Origin: Luzula sylvatica
Taxonomy: Eukaryota; Streptophyta; Magnoliopsida; Poales; Juncaceae
Length of the DNA: 64,000 nt
NCBI GenBank assembly: GCA_946800325.1
Contig: OX326959.1
Location: 2,686,501 to 2,750,500, forward strand
Direction of reading: 5' to 3'
The notes beneath the pieces are model-generated. The model was not told the origin of the DNA. It ran no database searches and saw only the letters and a list, made by a program, of their open reading frames with translations. Numbering within the stretch: the stretch's first letter is position 1; each line of letters starts with the position of its first letter. Shown piece by piece: positions 11,563-21,748 of this stretch. Both the position numbers and the translations under genes were made by a program.

Positions 11563-11700
11563 TTATTTGGCCCCATAGAAGCCGTGATGTTTGCCGAACA
11601 TGGCGGCCAGTTGCTTCTTGTAGGCCTTCTTCTCCTTGCGCTTTTCTTTCATCTTCTTTAATTTCTCATTCATGGCTTTTATAACTGAAAATAAACCCAT
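11563..11700 (-). CDS. Small lysine-rich basic protein, 45 residues, unknown function
   Basis: Unrecognised family. The frame runs from ATG (11698-11700, context ACAAAATGGG, favourable for plant initiation) to TAA (11563-11565). The protein begins MGLFSVIKAMNEKLKKMKEK and ends with a Gly/His/Phe/Tyr segment, GKHHGFYGAK. Residues 8-30 are dominated by Lys, Glu and Arg and are helix- or coiled-coil-prone; there is no signal peptide or membrane span. Gene-like context supports it: a TATATAAAG box 60 bp upstream of the ATG, a poly(A) signal AATAAA about 30 bp past the stop, and higher GC than the flanks. No intron is needed. The conclusion that it is expressed is inference; a captured or chance frame is the alternative. 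A nuclear or RNA/DNA-binding role is possible from charge but unproven. Confidence 0.62.
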   Translation of the reverse strand: MGLFSVIKAMNEKLKKMKEKRKEKKAYKKQLAAMFGKHHGFYGAK

Positions 11701-11759
11701 TTTGTAGAATTAGTTGGTGTTTAGTTAAGTGAGTTTTTCCAAATCAACATTCTCAATGT

Positions 11760-11768
11760 CTTTATATA
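11760..11768 (-). promoter_or_regulatory. TATA box of the small basic-protein gene
   Basis: TATATAAAG on the minus strand, 60 bp before the start codon at 11700, which predicts a leader of about 30-40 nt. It is the only well-formed TATA box close to this frame. Confidence 0.6.
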
Positions 11769-11789
11769 GGGATAGCCTCATTCACTACC

Positions 11790-11830
11790 AAACTGGATGC
11801 GCCTCTTTAGACAAATTATAAACTGGATGC
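11790..11830 (-). promoter_or_regulatory. Paired upstream element, GCATCCAGTTT twice
   Basis: The 11-base word AAACTGGATGC (GCATCCAGTTT on the gene strand) occurs at 11790-11800 and 11820-11830, exactly 30 bp apart and 22-62 bp upstream of the TATA box. Such direct repeats at fixed spacing can be factor sites, but this is inference; it may also be a chance small duplication. Confidence 0.35.
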
Positions 11831-11849
11831 AACTCTTGATTTTAATAAA

Positions 11850-12925
11850 AACGTTTTAAATTCTTGATTTATTTACACAAACCCTTTGAATACACTGTTT
11901 GAGTTAAAAGAAGCAGAAATGAGTGTGAATAGTTAAAAGTTATTACATACAATGTAATTTGAATTCTCAAAATAGATAACTACATATTTATTCCTTTTAA
12001 ACTTAGTATATTTCAAATTTATCAAAATTTAACAGATAAGTTCAACTTAACAGAATAATAATTTATTGACTACTTTACCAGGGAATCCTTTATCCCGATA
12101 AGAATCTAATTCTAAACCCATGATCATTATTTAACCTAACATAAACCCATTACCATTAACAACCTAACCTAAACCTAGAACAAGAATCCCATACCCGAGA
12201 ACACCCCAGAAGCATTTTCTCCCTCGCGAATCATGGCGAATCATGGCGACGCTTGGCGAAGCATCTTCTCCCCTTCTCCAAACTGTCTTCGATGAAGAAG
12301 AATGGCTACTGTAATTCGATCGAGTGCTAATTAAGTTTTTGCTGAATTAGTTTGAGAATGTGAAAAAGTGGTAATTAAGTTGCTTTTAGGTGAATTAATT
12401 TGAGGAAGACGATGGAAGAAACGGTATTCGCAGCCTTATTGGAAGGAATGAAGCTTGTGAAGCCTGAAAATGATATCCAATGTCATCCTCCCTGTTTTAG
12501 GTTCTCAATTTTTTTAGAGGAAAAAAATATATATATATATATATATAATTTGGAACTTTGATGGTTGCGATGGTCGTTGTTGATTGCAAATTCATCCTCA
12601 CTATAAGTTTTTCTTACTCCTAATTTCAATCCATTCAACTATAATCATTATTAAACTTTGAGAATGTAATATTAAGTTAACATAATCAGCAGATATACAT
12701 AGTAAGAATAAGAATGGTTAATGCACACAATTACTAAGAAATAACAGATCTAAATGAAAAAGTGAAAACAAAAAAGCAGAGAGGAATACGAGGCTTGAAG
12801 ACGTAATCTGGAACTCGCAGTTCTTAGTGCCGAGGTGAATTGGCGGCGAGCACCATCTGAATGTCCTGCTCCATTTGAGACAGAGCCCTACTTGCCTGAG
12901 TTGCCATGATTGCTGGCGTTTCCAG
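11850..12925. other. Spacer with orphan exon-like pieces
   Basis: Around 12230-12480 the composition is exon-like on the plus strand. One open stretch starts at an ATG near 12411 with peptide MEETVFAALLEGMKLVKPEN and runs into AT-rich sequence with a (TA)n run near 12527-12547. On the minus strand an ATG near 12907 starts a 28-residue frame, MATQASRALSQMEQDIQMVL..., just downstream of a GA/CT tract that would lie in a leader. Neither piece was recognised; they may be remnants of captured or decayed genes. Confidence 0.3.
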
Positions 12926-12927
12926 GT

Positions 12928-12928
<1 letters not shown>

Positions 12929-12984
<56 letters not shown>
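12929..12984. repeat. (GA)n microsatellite
   Basis: About 55 bp of pure GA. It creates a Ser-Leu run within a minus-strand frame of 195 codons (12718-13305) that is otherwise unsupported. Confidence 0.92.
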
Positions 12985-12988
<4 letters not shown>

Positions 12989-13305
12989 CTATGCGTAGCT
13001 AAACCCAAATGACGGCGCATGAAAACCCAGTGCGAGCAATTGCAAGAAATCGTCAAGAAATCGAAATCGTCATGGCAAAGAAGAAGAAACTGGAGGGTCT
13101 CATGAAGGAAGAAAGAACGAATAAACGAAGAAGGCATGTATATAGCTCTCCAGTTAATAATGGTGGTGTGGTTAAGAATTAAAGGAAGAAAGAACGAATA
13201 AAGGAAGAACGCATTAAAAAAGTGAGTTTTGCATCCAACTCCATCCGCGATCCGTACAAAAAAAGTGAGTTTTGCATCAATAAATCTCCCCAAATTGCAC
13301 CCCAC

Positions 13306-13967
13306 ATTTTTTTTAACGGTTAATTCAAATTTCTTTTAACGGTTAATTCAAATTTCTTAAAAAATTGTCTCAATTAACTTTTGTACAAAGTCCCAATCAG
13401 ACAGTTATACATTTCGGGTTATAAAAAACCCGTGAGATTTATACTAAATTTTGTATAACTCATGCTTCATGACTAATTAATCTGCAGGTTTTATAAATCT
13501 GGTAGTTACCTGTTTTAAAAACCCATTTCGAGTTAATTTTTTAATTTTTGAATACTAAGAAAAAGTAGGTTATTTTTTAATTTTGGGGACAAAGTAGGTT
13601 ATAAATAGAAATGCTCCTTCTTTTTAAATTTTTTTTTAATATGTTTCTGACACGTATAAAACAGTACATCAAATTTCAAACATACCCTACGAAGTCCTTA
13701 TTTTATTTTGGTGGAAAATTTTGCATATTAACCATGTTAATTAAGTTAATTAACGAAATAACCAACTTTTGAAAATAATTTGCCAAATGTCTGTTGCGGT
13801 GTATCAAATTCCGCCTGGCGGGCTTTCAAACCGCGCTTTCCTTAATTTTTGATCAAGACAGTTAATTTGGCAGATTAAAGAAAAAAGGTGAATGACCATA
13901 CCACGCTTGGCGTGGATTGGAACCTCGCCAAATGAACAACTTAGTTATTACCTCCTCCAAAATATAT
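13306..13967. other. Non-coding spacer
   Basis: No gene recognised. A short tandem duplication (TTAACGGTTAATTCAAATTT, twice) lies at about 13312-13355. Confidence 0.5.
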
Positions 13968-14371
13968 CCAAAATGTACCCATCGAATTCTTCAATATTTA
14001 GTTATTACGTTTAATTATCGTGATAATTAAGATATATAATTAAATATTTATTAAAATTTATTTCAATTTATGAATTCGAATAAATATTAATTATGTATTA
14101 AGTTAACATCTAACATGTATTGGTTATCGTTTTTATTAAATATACGAACCGAAATTATCCAAATTTTACCATAACATCTATATGTTCTGATTAGTATATT
14201 TAATTAAAATAATAACTATTACATGTTAGTTGTTAACTTAATACGTAATTAATATTCATTCGAATTCATAAATTTTAATAAATTTTATTGAATATTTAAT
14301 TATATATCCTAATTATCAACATAATTAAACGTAATGACTAAATAATGGAGAATTCGGCAGATACATTTTGG
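13968..14371. mobile_element. Foldback (long inverted repeat) element, about 404 bp
   Basis: Left arm 13968-14119 and right arm 14220-14371 are imperfect reverse complements of each other over about 152 bp each, both starting CCAAAATGTA from the outside and ending at an ACATGTA-like inner edge, around a 100-bp centre. Conserved inner words include TTACGTTTAATTAT, ATATATAATTAAATATT and GTATTAAGTTAAC. It would fold into a long hairpin and fits a foldback MITE; no clear target duplication was found. Part of one arm (about 50 bp) is repeated at 14452-14500. Confidence 0.75.
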
Positions 14372-14451
14372 AAGAGATTAAATTTTTTATATATTTTTTT
14401 TCAACCGTGTCACATGTGTGTGAGATATTAAAAAAAGAAAAAAATTAATTT

Positions 14452-14500
14452 TCTCCAAAATGTACCTGCCGAATACTTCATTATTTAGTTATTACGTTCA
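14452..14500. repeat. Solo partial arm of the foldback element
   Basis: TCCAAAATGTACCTGCCGAA and onward to TTATTTAGTTATTACGTTCAA matches the outer 50 bp of the foldback arm at 13968, in the same orientation. It may mark a larger original element or a second truncated insertion. Confidence 0.6.
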
Positions 14501-14624
14501 ATTTCTAGTTCATCTTGCTTTGAATCTATCTTGTTTTTTTTTTTAGAATTTTGTGTGTTTTGTGAGTGTGTTGTGGTTTTAATTTTAATTTGTATGTTAT
14601 TTCACGGGTTTTTTAAGTTGTATT

Positions 14625-15400
14625 AGTTAGTTTTAACCTAATTAAAACTGTTATTGAAAGTTTATTTTTATGTTATTTGTAAATTCTGAAACTTGAATCG
14701 ATGATGGAATCTGGAATGAATATTGTTTTTGTTGGGAAATTGGAAGCTGGAATCATGAATCTCGAATTGTATTTTGAGTCAAAAAATATTTGTATGCACT
14801 GATTTTATTTTTCCAAAACAGGATTCATTTTTTGTAATTAGGGTTCATTGCCAGTAAATTTTGAGTCCAAATAAATAAATTATTTTGCAATTAGTTTTTT
14901 TGTGTGCAAATATTCTGTAAAGATGCAAGCTTACCACCGGTATAGTTTTTCAAATAGATTTGTTTTATTTGTAATTACTTGCTATGTATGGTTAATTTGT
15001 TTAGTTATTTGCGACTTTTTTTATTTGCTCGGATGAATAGGTTATTAAATAAGTTACGTGTTGTTTAATAACATAATAGATATTCATAAACTAGTATTTA
15101 TTTGAATTAACAATTGTCACGTAATTGAAATGAGTATGAATCATATCGATTATGCACGATATTCTTGAATGCCCTTATATTTGTTGTGATATGATTCATT
15201 GCAAATAATAAAATATCAAACATCTACAATATAATAATAAGCCCTTATAATTTTGTTTCTTGGGCCTCAATTTAGCGATAGATTGGTATAGACCCATATT
15301 TTCAAACATCATTTCAAGTAAAATATGTAAACAATAATATATGTTACATTTTCAATGTGCAGCCGCGCGCACACACACATTCATAATACCAAAATATGTA
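14625..15400. repeat. Dispersed repeat family A, copy B
   Basis: Near-identical to 1-390 and 885-1260 of copy A but lacking the intervening 500 bp. Non-coding. It ends near a short CA-rich tract at 15365-15380. Confidence 0.85.
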
Positions 15401-16040
15401 AAATTCCTATAATTCGTGTATTATTCGCGAACAATTCATGAATTGACTAATTTAGATTTGTGACTATGTCTCAAAATCTTTTATTTGGGTATTTATGCAT
15501 ATTAGTTGTTAGTTCTGCAATTATTCTTTATTTAAAGGATAATAATAGATGAGGATGATTCTATCTCAACCTTCTAAAACAATAAAGCTAAGATCACACC
15601 CAAACTCCCTTCCATATTCACTCCCACCCAATGTTACAGATACTGCATATCGCTTACAGATCGATCAGTCACCGATAATAAATATGACCGACATAGCGGA
15701 TTCATAATGGGAAATATTAGTGGTAGAGCGGTGTTGTACTTTTTAATATTAATATATTAAATTGATTATTATAATATTAATTTATATTGAGTTTCTTAAA
15801 CTAATTTAAATTTTACATGATTAATATTTAAAATTCAACAATAAACATAAATTTCAAGTTAAACTAAAGATACATTTAAAAGTATAACATAAAATTTACA
15901 AATAATACAATAAACTAAATCACGAAACCGTGTTCATTAACCATCGGTGTAGATGCGGGGGCCCTCAATGAAAATGTAACCTCGTCCGGATCAAAATCGA
16001 TTTCATTTCTGACCAAAAATATTAGATAAATTAGAAATAA
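15401..16040. other. Spacer with a possible terminal-exon fragment
   Basis: Mostly AT-rich and unrecognised. On the minus strand 16012-15919 reads open after a possible acceptor (TTGGTCAG) to a stop at about 15919, with the peptide segment IDFDPDEVTFSLRAPASTPM. It is less AT-rich than its flanks, so it could be the last exon of a decayed gene; no family was recognised. Confidence 0.25.
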
Positions 16041-16129
16041 AGAGATGGAAATAATTGGGCCAAAAATATTAATGAAAATATTGTTAAAAGATGGATCAGC
16101 CAAAATAATATTCAAAATATATTATGTTT

Positions 16130-16285
16130 TAAATCCATATCGGTCCAAATCGGTCCAAATATCGACTCATATCGGTCCATATCGGTCCATGTATCGGTCG
16201 ACCGATTTACTCAACCGACGAGAACTGATTAGAGATATGAAACCGACGTACCGATCCATATCAGTGATATTTATAACACTGTTCC
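16130..16285. repeat. ATCGGTCC-word cluster with palindrome
   Basis: At least five ATCGGTCC words lie in tandem or near-tandem between 16138 and 16200, then the perfect palindrome ATCGGTCGACCGAT. The right side ends with ATATTTATAACACTG, which read inward is CAGTGTTATAAATAT, resembling hAT-type ends. No matching left end or target duplication was found, so it may be the right half of a MITE. Confidence 0.4.
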
Positions 16286-16369
16286 CGCCTTACAATTGGA
16301 CCCATACAAAGAGACATGCAAGTTTTTTATATTTTTTTAATTCCAAACGGATCAATGCCTATTAAGGAA

Positions 16370-16640
16370 AAAGAAATCAACATCCATATTACTCTTCTTT
16401 TGTCTCTCTCTTTCTCCTCTCCTCTCCTCTCGTCCCCCCCAAAATCATCACTCCTCTCTCTCCAGCAAGAAGAATCAAACATAGCTCTTCTCTTCCAACC
16501 CAATCGTTTCCCTCTCAACCTTTATCCATCGACGAAACGAGGAATCCTGACACGAAACAAGCGACGAAATCCTAAAAGAAAATCCTAGATGTCGAGTGGA
16601 TGACCACTGGGACTGGCAGTGGTGCTGACACAAACTTTGA
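16370..16640 (+). pseudogene. Leader-like CT tract and broken first exon
   Basis: A pyrimidine-rich tract typical of plant 5' leaders (16378-16465) is followed by exon-like sequence and an ATG at about 16588 (CCTAGATGTCGAGTGG). The frame stops after four codons, whereas a one-base change would open a Gly/Thr/Ser-rich peptide over about 15 codons. Low confidence: it resembles the 5' end of a decayed or captured gene, of unknown family. Confidence 0.25.
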
Positions 16641-17540
16641 ATGCTAGTGGTAAAATATTAGGGTGATTAAATCTGGATAAGAATTAATTAGGATGGGATA
16701 CTAGTTAATTAACATGCGTCTTACTGAATTGGGACTGAATCAAGGTTTCCTAGGATGGAATAGGGTCAAAAACTCTAAATTATGGTTAATGGAGCTGAAT
16801 TTGGATAAAGCTCAGATAAAGTTATCGTTTAATTGTATGATATGGTTAAAGATTAAGATGTAAAATTGTACGATCTGAAATAAGAAAACCCTACATAATG
16901 TTGAATTAATCATCTGTAAACTTCTTATTTTTATGCTTACATTATGTTTCAAATTTCTCTTTGTTTATAGTTGGCATGGAGCATATTTGGGAGCTCTCTT
17001 TATTTAGAATTGGCATGGAGTATTTTGGGAGCTCAAGTTAATCAACTCGAATTGTCAAGCAACATCCAAAGTTCATAGATATGGAATTTGAAATTTGAAT
17101 AGGTTTATTGTTTATGCTTAGGATTTAGTTACCATTTCGAATGATCAATTTATAATTTAGTTGCATTGTAACGAGTTTATGAAATTAAGTTAAGAGTTTG
17201 AATGTAATGACTGTAATGTTGGTATCAATTTTAGTTTGTGCATCAAGTACTGTCTATATGGCATATCAAGTTACAAAGTTCATTGTCTATTTCATTTCAA
17301 ATTAGAATCAATTTTCTACAATACGATTAATAATAATTTGGACATCAATTTTGGAGATTGTCCGCCGTTACAATACGATTAGATTGTTCCAAGGCCAACC
17401 ACGCGAAGAGAAAGACTTTTAGAGGGGCTCTGTACGCCAAAGACAAAGAGCTCTGTAATTAATGCATAATTGCTTATTCAAGTCAATTCTTAATTCACTC
17501 ATAAATGAACACTAATTGATGTCTAATTCAGGCCTAATTT
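16641..17540. other. Non-coding spacer
   Basis: Nothing recognised. The word TTGGCATGGAGYAT followed by TTTTGGGAGCTC occurs twice near 16971-16996 and 17009-17033 (a short local duplication). Confidence 0.45.
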
Positions 17541-17905
17541 AGAGTTTCCATGAAATGAGGATTTTGCTCGCTTCGCCTTACCTCAGTTTCGTTATCAACG
17601 CTCCGCTCTTCGCTTCAGGTAGGGAGAAGGTCTCACCGCTTCACTTTTTCTCGTAAGGGATCTGCGAAGAAGTGGGCGTCGCTCCACTCACTTCATGCGT
17701 TGGAGAAGGAAATGGAGGTGTTGATCCTCTCTTCGCGTCACACGTCAAGGAAGGAAAAGGAGGCATGCTCCCTTACGCTGTCATGGGGTCCATGGCGAGA
17801 GAAAATGTGTTGCTAGGTTCAGATCTAGCCATCGACGGTAAGGAGGGTTGTCTCTTTTTTTTTTCTCGACGACGAAGAAGAAGAAGAGAGGCAAAGTGGA
17901 TCTGA
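17541..17905. other. GC-richer island, unrecognised 77-codon frame
   Basis: A 365-bp block with distinctly higher GC than its neighbours. A plus-strand frame at 17672-17905 is open but shows no known domain, signal or membrane segment, and ends in an Arg run produced by an AAG/CGA repeat. It may be a remnant of a captured exon; no function is assigned. Confidence 0.3.
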
Positions 17906-19215
17906 AAATATTGTTATGATAGCGGGTATAGATCCGAATTGAGTTAAGTTAGGGAAATAAAATATCTGTCCTGCGTGGAGCCCAATTGTAAGGAAGGAGT
18001 GAGTTTGGGAGTTCGACATGAGCCTGACTCGATTCGAACCAGGTTCGAATCCAAGCTAGCTCGAACCAGTTAGAAAAACGTGTGTTTTCTGAATTTATAC
18101 GTAAATGTGTTTGAACTTGTGATAATTCAAGTGAGCACGATGACCCGACTCCAACTCGTTTGAGCCAATTTTTGAACAAATTTTTTTCGAGCAATCTTCG
18201 AGCTGAGTTTGATTATACGTCGAGCTAAGAATACTTTTTTTTTTGCCAGACCTACACGGAAAAGCGGGTGAAAACCATGTATGTATAAGACACACGATTT
18301 TATTGTACAAACAAAATTAATATTATACATGTGTTATGATTACAAAATTAAAAGTTTAACTGTTAATATATTTTAAGATGATTTAGAAAACATAATTTTC
18401 CTCTGAATGTATATAATTGATGATGGTTTAAATTATTAAGATACATTTTTCATGTATAATATAATAACAATAATCATTTTATTTTATTTTTATATACAAT
18501 AAAGATGAAAATTGAATATTGGTAAATGTTATTTTTGTATACGTTTCATGTTTTGTTTTCAATTAAACAACATTGTCAAATAATATAGTAAGATAATAAT
18601 CAATAATTTAAAAAAAAATTACAGTAGCAATTGTGTAATTCAGAGTATTATAGCAAAACATATTTTATTCCATAAGTGCACATGGTACATAGCAATTGTG
18701 CATGTAATAATAGTACTATAAATTAGTTCAATATTTACAAAATCTTATAATACATACGAACTATCTTTTTTTGACTATAATTATCAAATTATTCAAGAAA
18801 AATATGAAATATCACAACAACTTCACAATAATCCAGCAATAAATGTAGGAAGTTTTTTAATTAAAATTGAATAGGTATATAAACAGCAAATACAATCTAC
18901 AAATGGAGCGGCGTGACTCAAGATGCAAGTCAAATTATCGGATTTACAAGCTATAATATTTGTTGGTTAAATATGTAATTTTCGATCAGGATGCATTTTT
19001 TTAGGTGGTACCGTCTGAGTTTGATGAAATCAATTAAATTGGACTACATGATCAAATTACTGAAGTGTTTTGTTATGATTGGGTTGGTCCAAGATGAAAG
19101 GATGTTTGATGTCCGAAATGTCGTAATATGACTTGCATCTTGAGTAAAATAATGTATAACATGAAAAAACGTCCAATTTTAATTAACCAATGTATATTTT
19201 ACTCATTTTAGAACA
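17906..19215. other. Non-coding spacer
   Basis: AT-rich. Around 18010-18230 there are several TCGAAC/TCGAGC words in both orientations, including GGTTCGAATCC, which resembles a pol III B box but has no partner A box or poly(A) tail. Otherwise nothing recognised. Confidence 0.4.
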
Positions 19216-19218
19216 ATA

Positions 19219-19249
19219 TTGTAATTGTAATTGTAATTGTAATTGTAAT
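19219..19249. repeat. (TAATTG)n microsatellite
   Basis: Five tandem TAATTG units just upstream of repeat P2. Confidence 0.85.
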
Positions 19250-19515
19250 CATAATGAACATGTTAACCCGTATCCTAAATATGTTATCAAAATGAAATCC
19301 GAAACCCGGTGAGCATTTAGCAAACTCGTAAAAAGTCATGATATTGATTTTAGAGCAAATTGTAGCACTTCTTCTCTCTTGACCTTAAAAATGCAAAAAA
19401 TCATAACAACTATCATTCATTCATGCTATTCGTTTTTCTCCGGACTTGTACTTGTTTAGTTCTTTTCTTTGAGGGAAACAAAGAATGAAACATGAAAGAG
19501 ATAGAGACAAGTTTA

Positions 19516-19665
19516 GTCAATGGGCCCATAACCTAGTTGGTTGAGTGTGAGGTACAAAAACTCATGTGTTGTAAGAGGTCGTGGGTTCGATCCTCATTAA
19601 CATCAATGGATGGAGGACATATGAGCCTTCTCCATTTATTATCAAAAAAAAAAAAAAAAAAAAAA
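19516..19665 (+). mobile_element. tRNA-derived SINE with poly(A) tail
   Basis: A 150-bp insertion with an A-box-like TAGTTGGTTGAGTG near 19534, a perfect B box GGTTCGATCC at 19584-19593, and a pure A tail of more than 20 bases. It is flanked by a perfect 17-bp target duplication AGATAGAGACAAGTTTA (19499-19515 and 19666-19682). The paralogue near 2527-2545 has this site once (with one extra base), confirming insertion. A SINE is transcribed by RNA polymerase III and moves with a LINE's reverse transcriptase. Confidence 0.95.
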
Positions 19666-19925
19666 AGATAGAGACAAGTTTAATGTGAGAGAGAAATCAA
19701 TTCCTGACTTGTCAGTTGCCATTTATGATTTAGACATTTCATTCAACAATTTTTTTTTGAAGGAAAGGCAAGTGCGATACGCGCTCGATCCGATCATTTT
19801 CATTAAAATAAAAATAAAAACAAAGTTACAAATTATGAATATTTACAAGGGACGATGATATTAATAATTTCTCGTAAACTTCCTAGCCTCCTTGCATAAT
19901 TAATCTAAACCTAACTAGACCTCGA

Positions 19926-20192
19926 TCAAGAGATGACGTTCCATTGACTAATTAGGTCATTGATGACATTTATAACTAGTAGATGCATTCTTTCTTTTCT
20001 TTGGAAGATTCCATTATTTCTCTCCCTCCAAATTGTCCATATAATTGCTAGCCATTTTGTGTCCCAAAGCCTCGCATCTTCTTTCGACCTTTTTCCTCTT
20101 GTAGACCACCAAAACTCATTAATATTTGACACATTCGGATTTGCATTGAACTCTATATTTCTCCAAATTTCTAATGTGAAGGGACCCTCCAA
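19926..20192 (-). pseudogene. LINE ORF2 C-terminal (zf-RVT-type) fragment
   Basis: Minus-strand frame of 88 codons containing WWSTRGKRSKEDARLWDTKW and then LAIIWTIWRERNNGIFQRKE, the hallmark C-terminal region that follows reverse transcriptase in plant LINEs (the A..W.IWRERN.R.F motif). It ends at a stop near 19926, close to the element's 3' end. The preceding reverse transcriptase and endonuclease are missing, so it cannot encode an active protein. Confidence 0.85.
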
Positions 20193-20309
20193 GTTTCACA
20201 AAATAATTAAATTCTTAAAAGTCATTAATTAACAAATCACAACAAACAAACTCCCTAGCTTACCCAAAAAGTTGGAGTAAGTTTTTCGACCCGTCTCGGT
20301 TACTGGCCG

Positions 20310-21592
20310 ACCCTCTTGGTCATCTTGTCATCCTTCATTCCCTCCATTGGAGAGTCATCATGGTCCTCATTCTCCAATCCTCCGAGTGAGATATCCTCTA
20401 GTGGGCCATACGCCTCTACAACATTAGTAATTTTGTTAGAATCGGATGAGGGATTGAGTAAAGCTTGATTAATTTTTTCTTAGCTATATTATTGTCATTA
20501 GCCTCAAAGAACAACCGATCTTCCAATTCGTCCAGATAATGGTTATTATTACGGTCATTGATTTTAGTTATTTGACATAATGATTTTATTTGGCAACAAG
20601 TTTCTTCGTCTAATCCCCGCGGGTCCAACATGTCTTTCTTAAGAGCCTCTATTATGTTAATTTGTTTTATTGATTTTTTAATTGACTTAGAAAGACCTTT
20701 GCCTCTAATTTTCTTTAAGGGTATAATTAACGGAGTCCCGTCACTCGCTTTGGATTGTGTTTTAACTCTTGAGGATTTCTTAGCAGTGAAAATTGCATTT
20801 TTAACTATCTTTTAGATGGTAATTTTAAATTAGGGGGAATAGGATTACCTTCATACTCCTTCACCATTTGGTCACCCTGATCCTGACCCGCATGCATTTC
20901 GACATCTTCGCTTGTTAGTTTCTCTGCTTGCTTCGGCTCCGGAATCGCAGTCCCATGTTGCTAAATTCACTGGGTGTGCTGCGCCATCGCTTGACTGTGG
21001 AATAATCTTCTGTAGGTCCTCACTGACCGCCTTCTCTGGCTCGGTTGAGTTGCTCGACTCCCGGAGCATGATCTCCTCACTCTCGAAATCTTTCGTCGCT
21101 ACTGGAGTTGTCTCTAAATTGGTCTTGATCAAGAGGATATCATCAGATGGCTTCTGATGAGTGAGAGATGGCTTGTGCGAGTCTTTAGCATCATTTTTTT
21201 TTTTGAGATTGGGCTTTGTAGGTCGGGCCTTGACTTTAATTGAAAGGTGGGCTTTTGGTTTTGTTGTTAAATCACTAGCTTCTTTAATATAACTAGTGTC
21301 CTTGTTTTTTTGGAGTTGGGAATTCGGTTCACTGCTACCAGCAGTGAATTTGACAAATGGAGAGGATGGGATCATGATATTTAATGCTTTAGAGGTCATT
21401 AATACACCTCCTTTGCCAGCCTTTTACTCCTTTGAACTCGAGCCACTGTATGCCAACTTGCATGCCTCTTGTATGGAAATGGAGCTAGCACAAGTACCCT
21501 TATTTCTCATCATTTTTAGAGTGTATGCCTTAAATAGTTCCCCCACTTTGTAGAAATTTGACCCTGATGGAAGTATCAGCTCGGTATCCATC
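20310..21592 (-). pseudogene. LINE ORF1-like remnant
   Basis: The minus strand starts at an ATG (21590-21592) seven bases inside the element with MDTELILPSGSNFYKVGELF, runs to an in-frame stop near 21430, then continues as a 175-codon open stretch (21399-20872) rich in Lys, Ser, Pro and Glu, typical of the low-complexity part of plant LINE ORF1. Further downstream in-register pieces (20631-20416 and the acidic LGGLENEDHDDSPMEGMKDD near 20400-20320) lead to a stop around 20305. At least one nonsense and one frame change are present. The ORF1 assignment rests on position and composition, not on a recognised RNA-binding fold. Confidence 0.55.
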
Positions 21593-21748
21593 ACTCAACT
21601 TCATTCAACAATTTAAGATCACGTCATTGAACCACAAATGACAAAAGACCACGTCATCGGAATAATTTTCAAGTTGTGTTCATGGAAAAGAGATACATTT
21701 GGTACCTTTCACTTTTTCATTTCACTTGTTGTAATAAAGAGGCATGGC

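Larger units (their letters stand above)
19753..21599 (-). mobile_element. Internally deleted plant LINE (non-LTR retrotransposon)
   Basis: A 1.85-kb insertion flanked by a perfect 15-bp target duplication TTCATTCAACAATTT (19738-19752 and 21600-21614); P1 has the site once. Read on the minus strand it begins at 21599 with an ORF1-like region and ends at 19753 in a short A-rich tail. The very end of ORF2 is present but the endonuclease and reverse transcriptase are absent, so most of ORF2 is deleted. An intact target duplication at both ends suggests the deletion happened either before insertion (a defective RNA mobilised in trans) or internally afterwards. Confidence 0.85.
19263..21748. repeat. 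Dispersed repeat family P, copy P2 (contains a SINE and a LINE)
   Basis: Matches 2293-3010 on both sides of two later insertions, a SINE at 19516-19665 and a LINE at 19753-21599. Both insertions are bracketed by target duplications whose single-copy forms can be read in P1. Non-coding outside the insertions. Confidence 0.87.

Noticed and set aside
12718..13305. 195-residue minus-strand protein
   Set aside because: It is held open by a GA microsatellite giving Ser-Leu repeats; no domain, poor composition and no splice support.
18010..18070. tRNA gene or SINE suggested by GGTTCGAATCC
   Set aside because: No partner A box at the right distance, no cloverleaf and no A tail; it sits in a cluster of TCGAAC words.
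21296..21553. Plus-strand 85-residue frame
   Set aside because: It lies antisense to the LINE ORF1-like region and has no features of its own.
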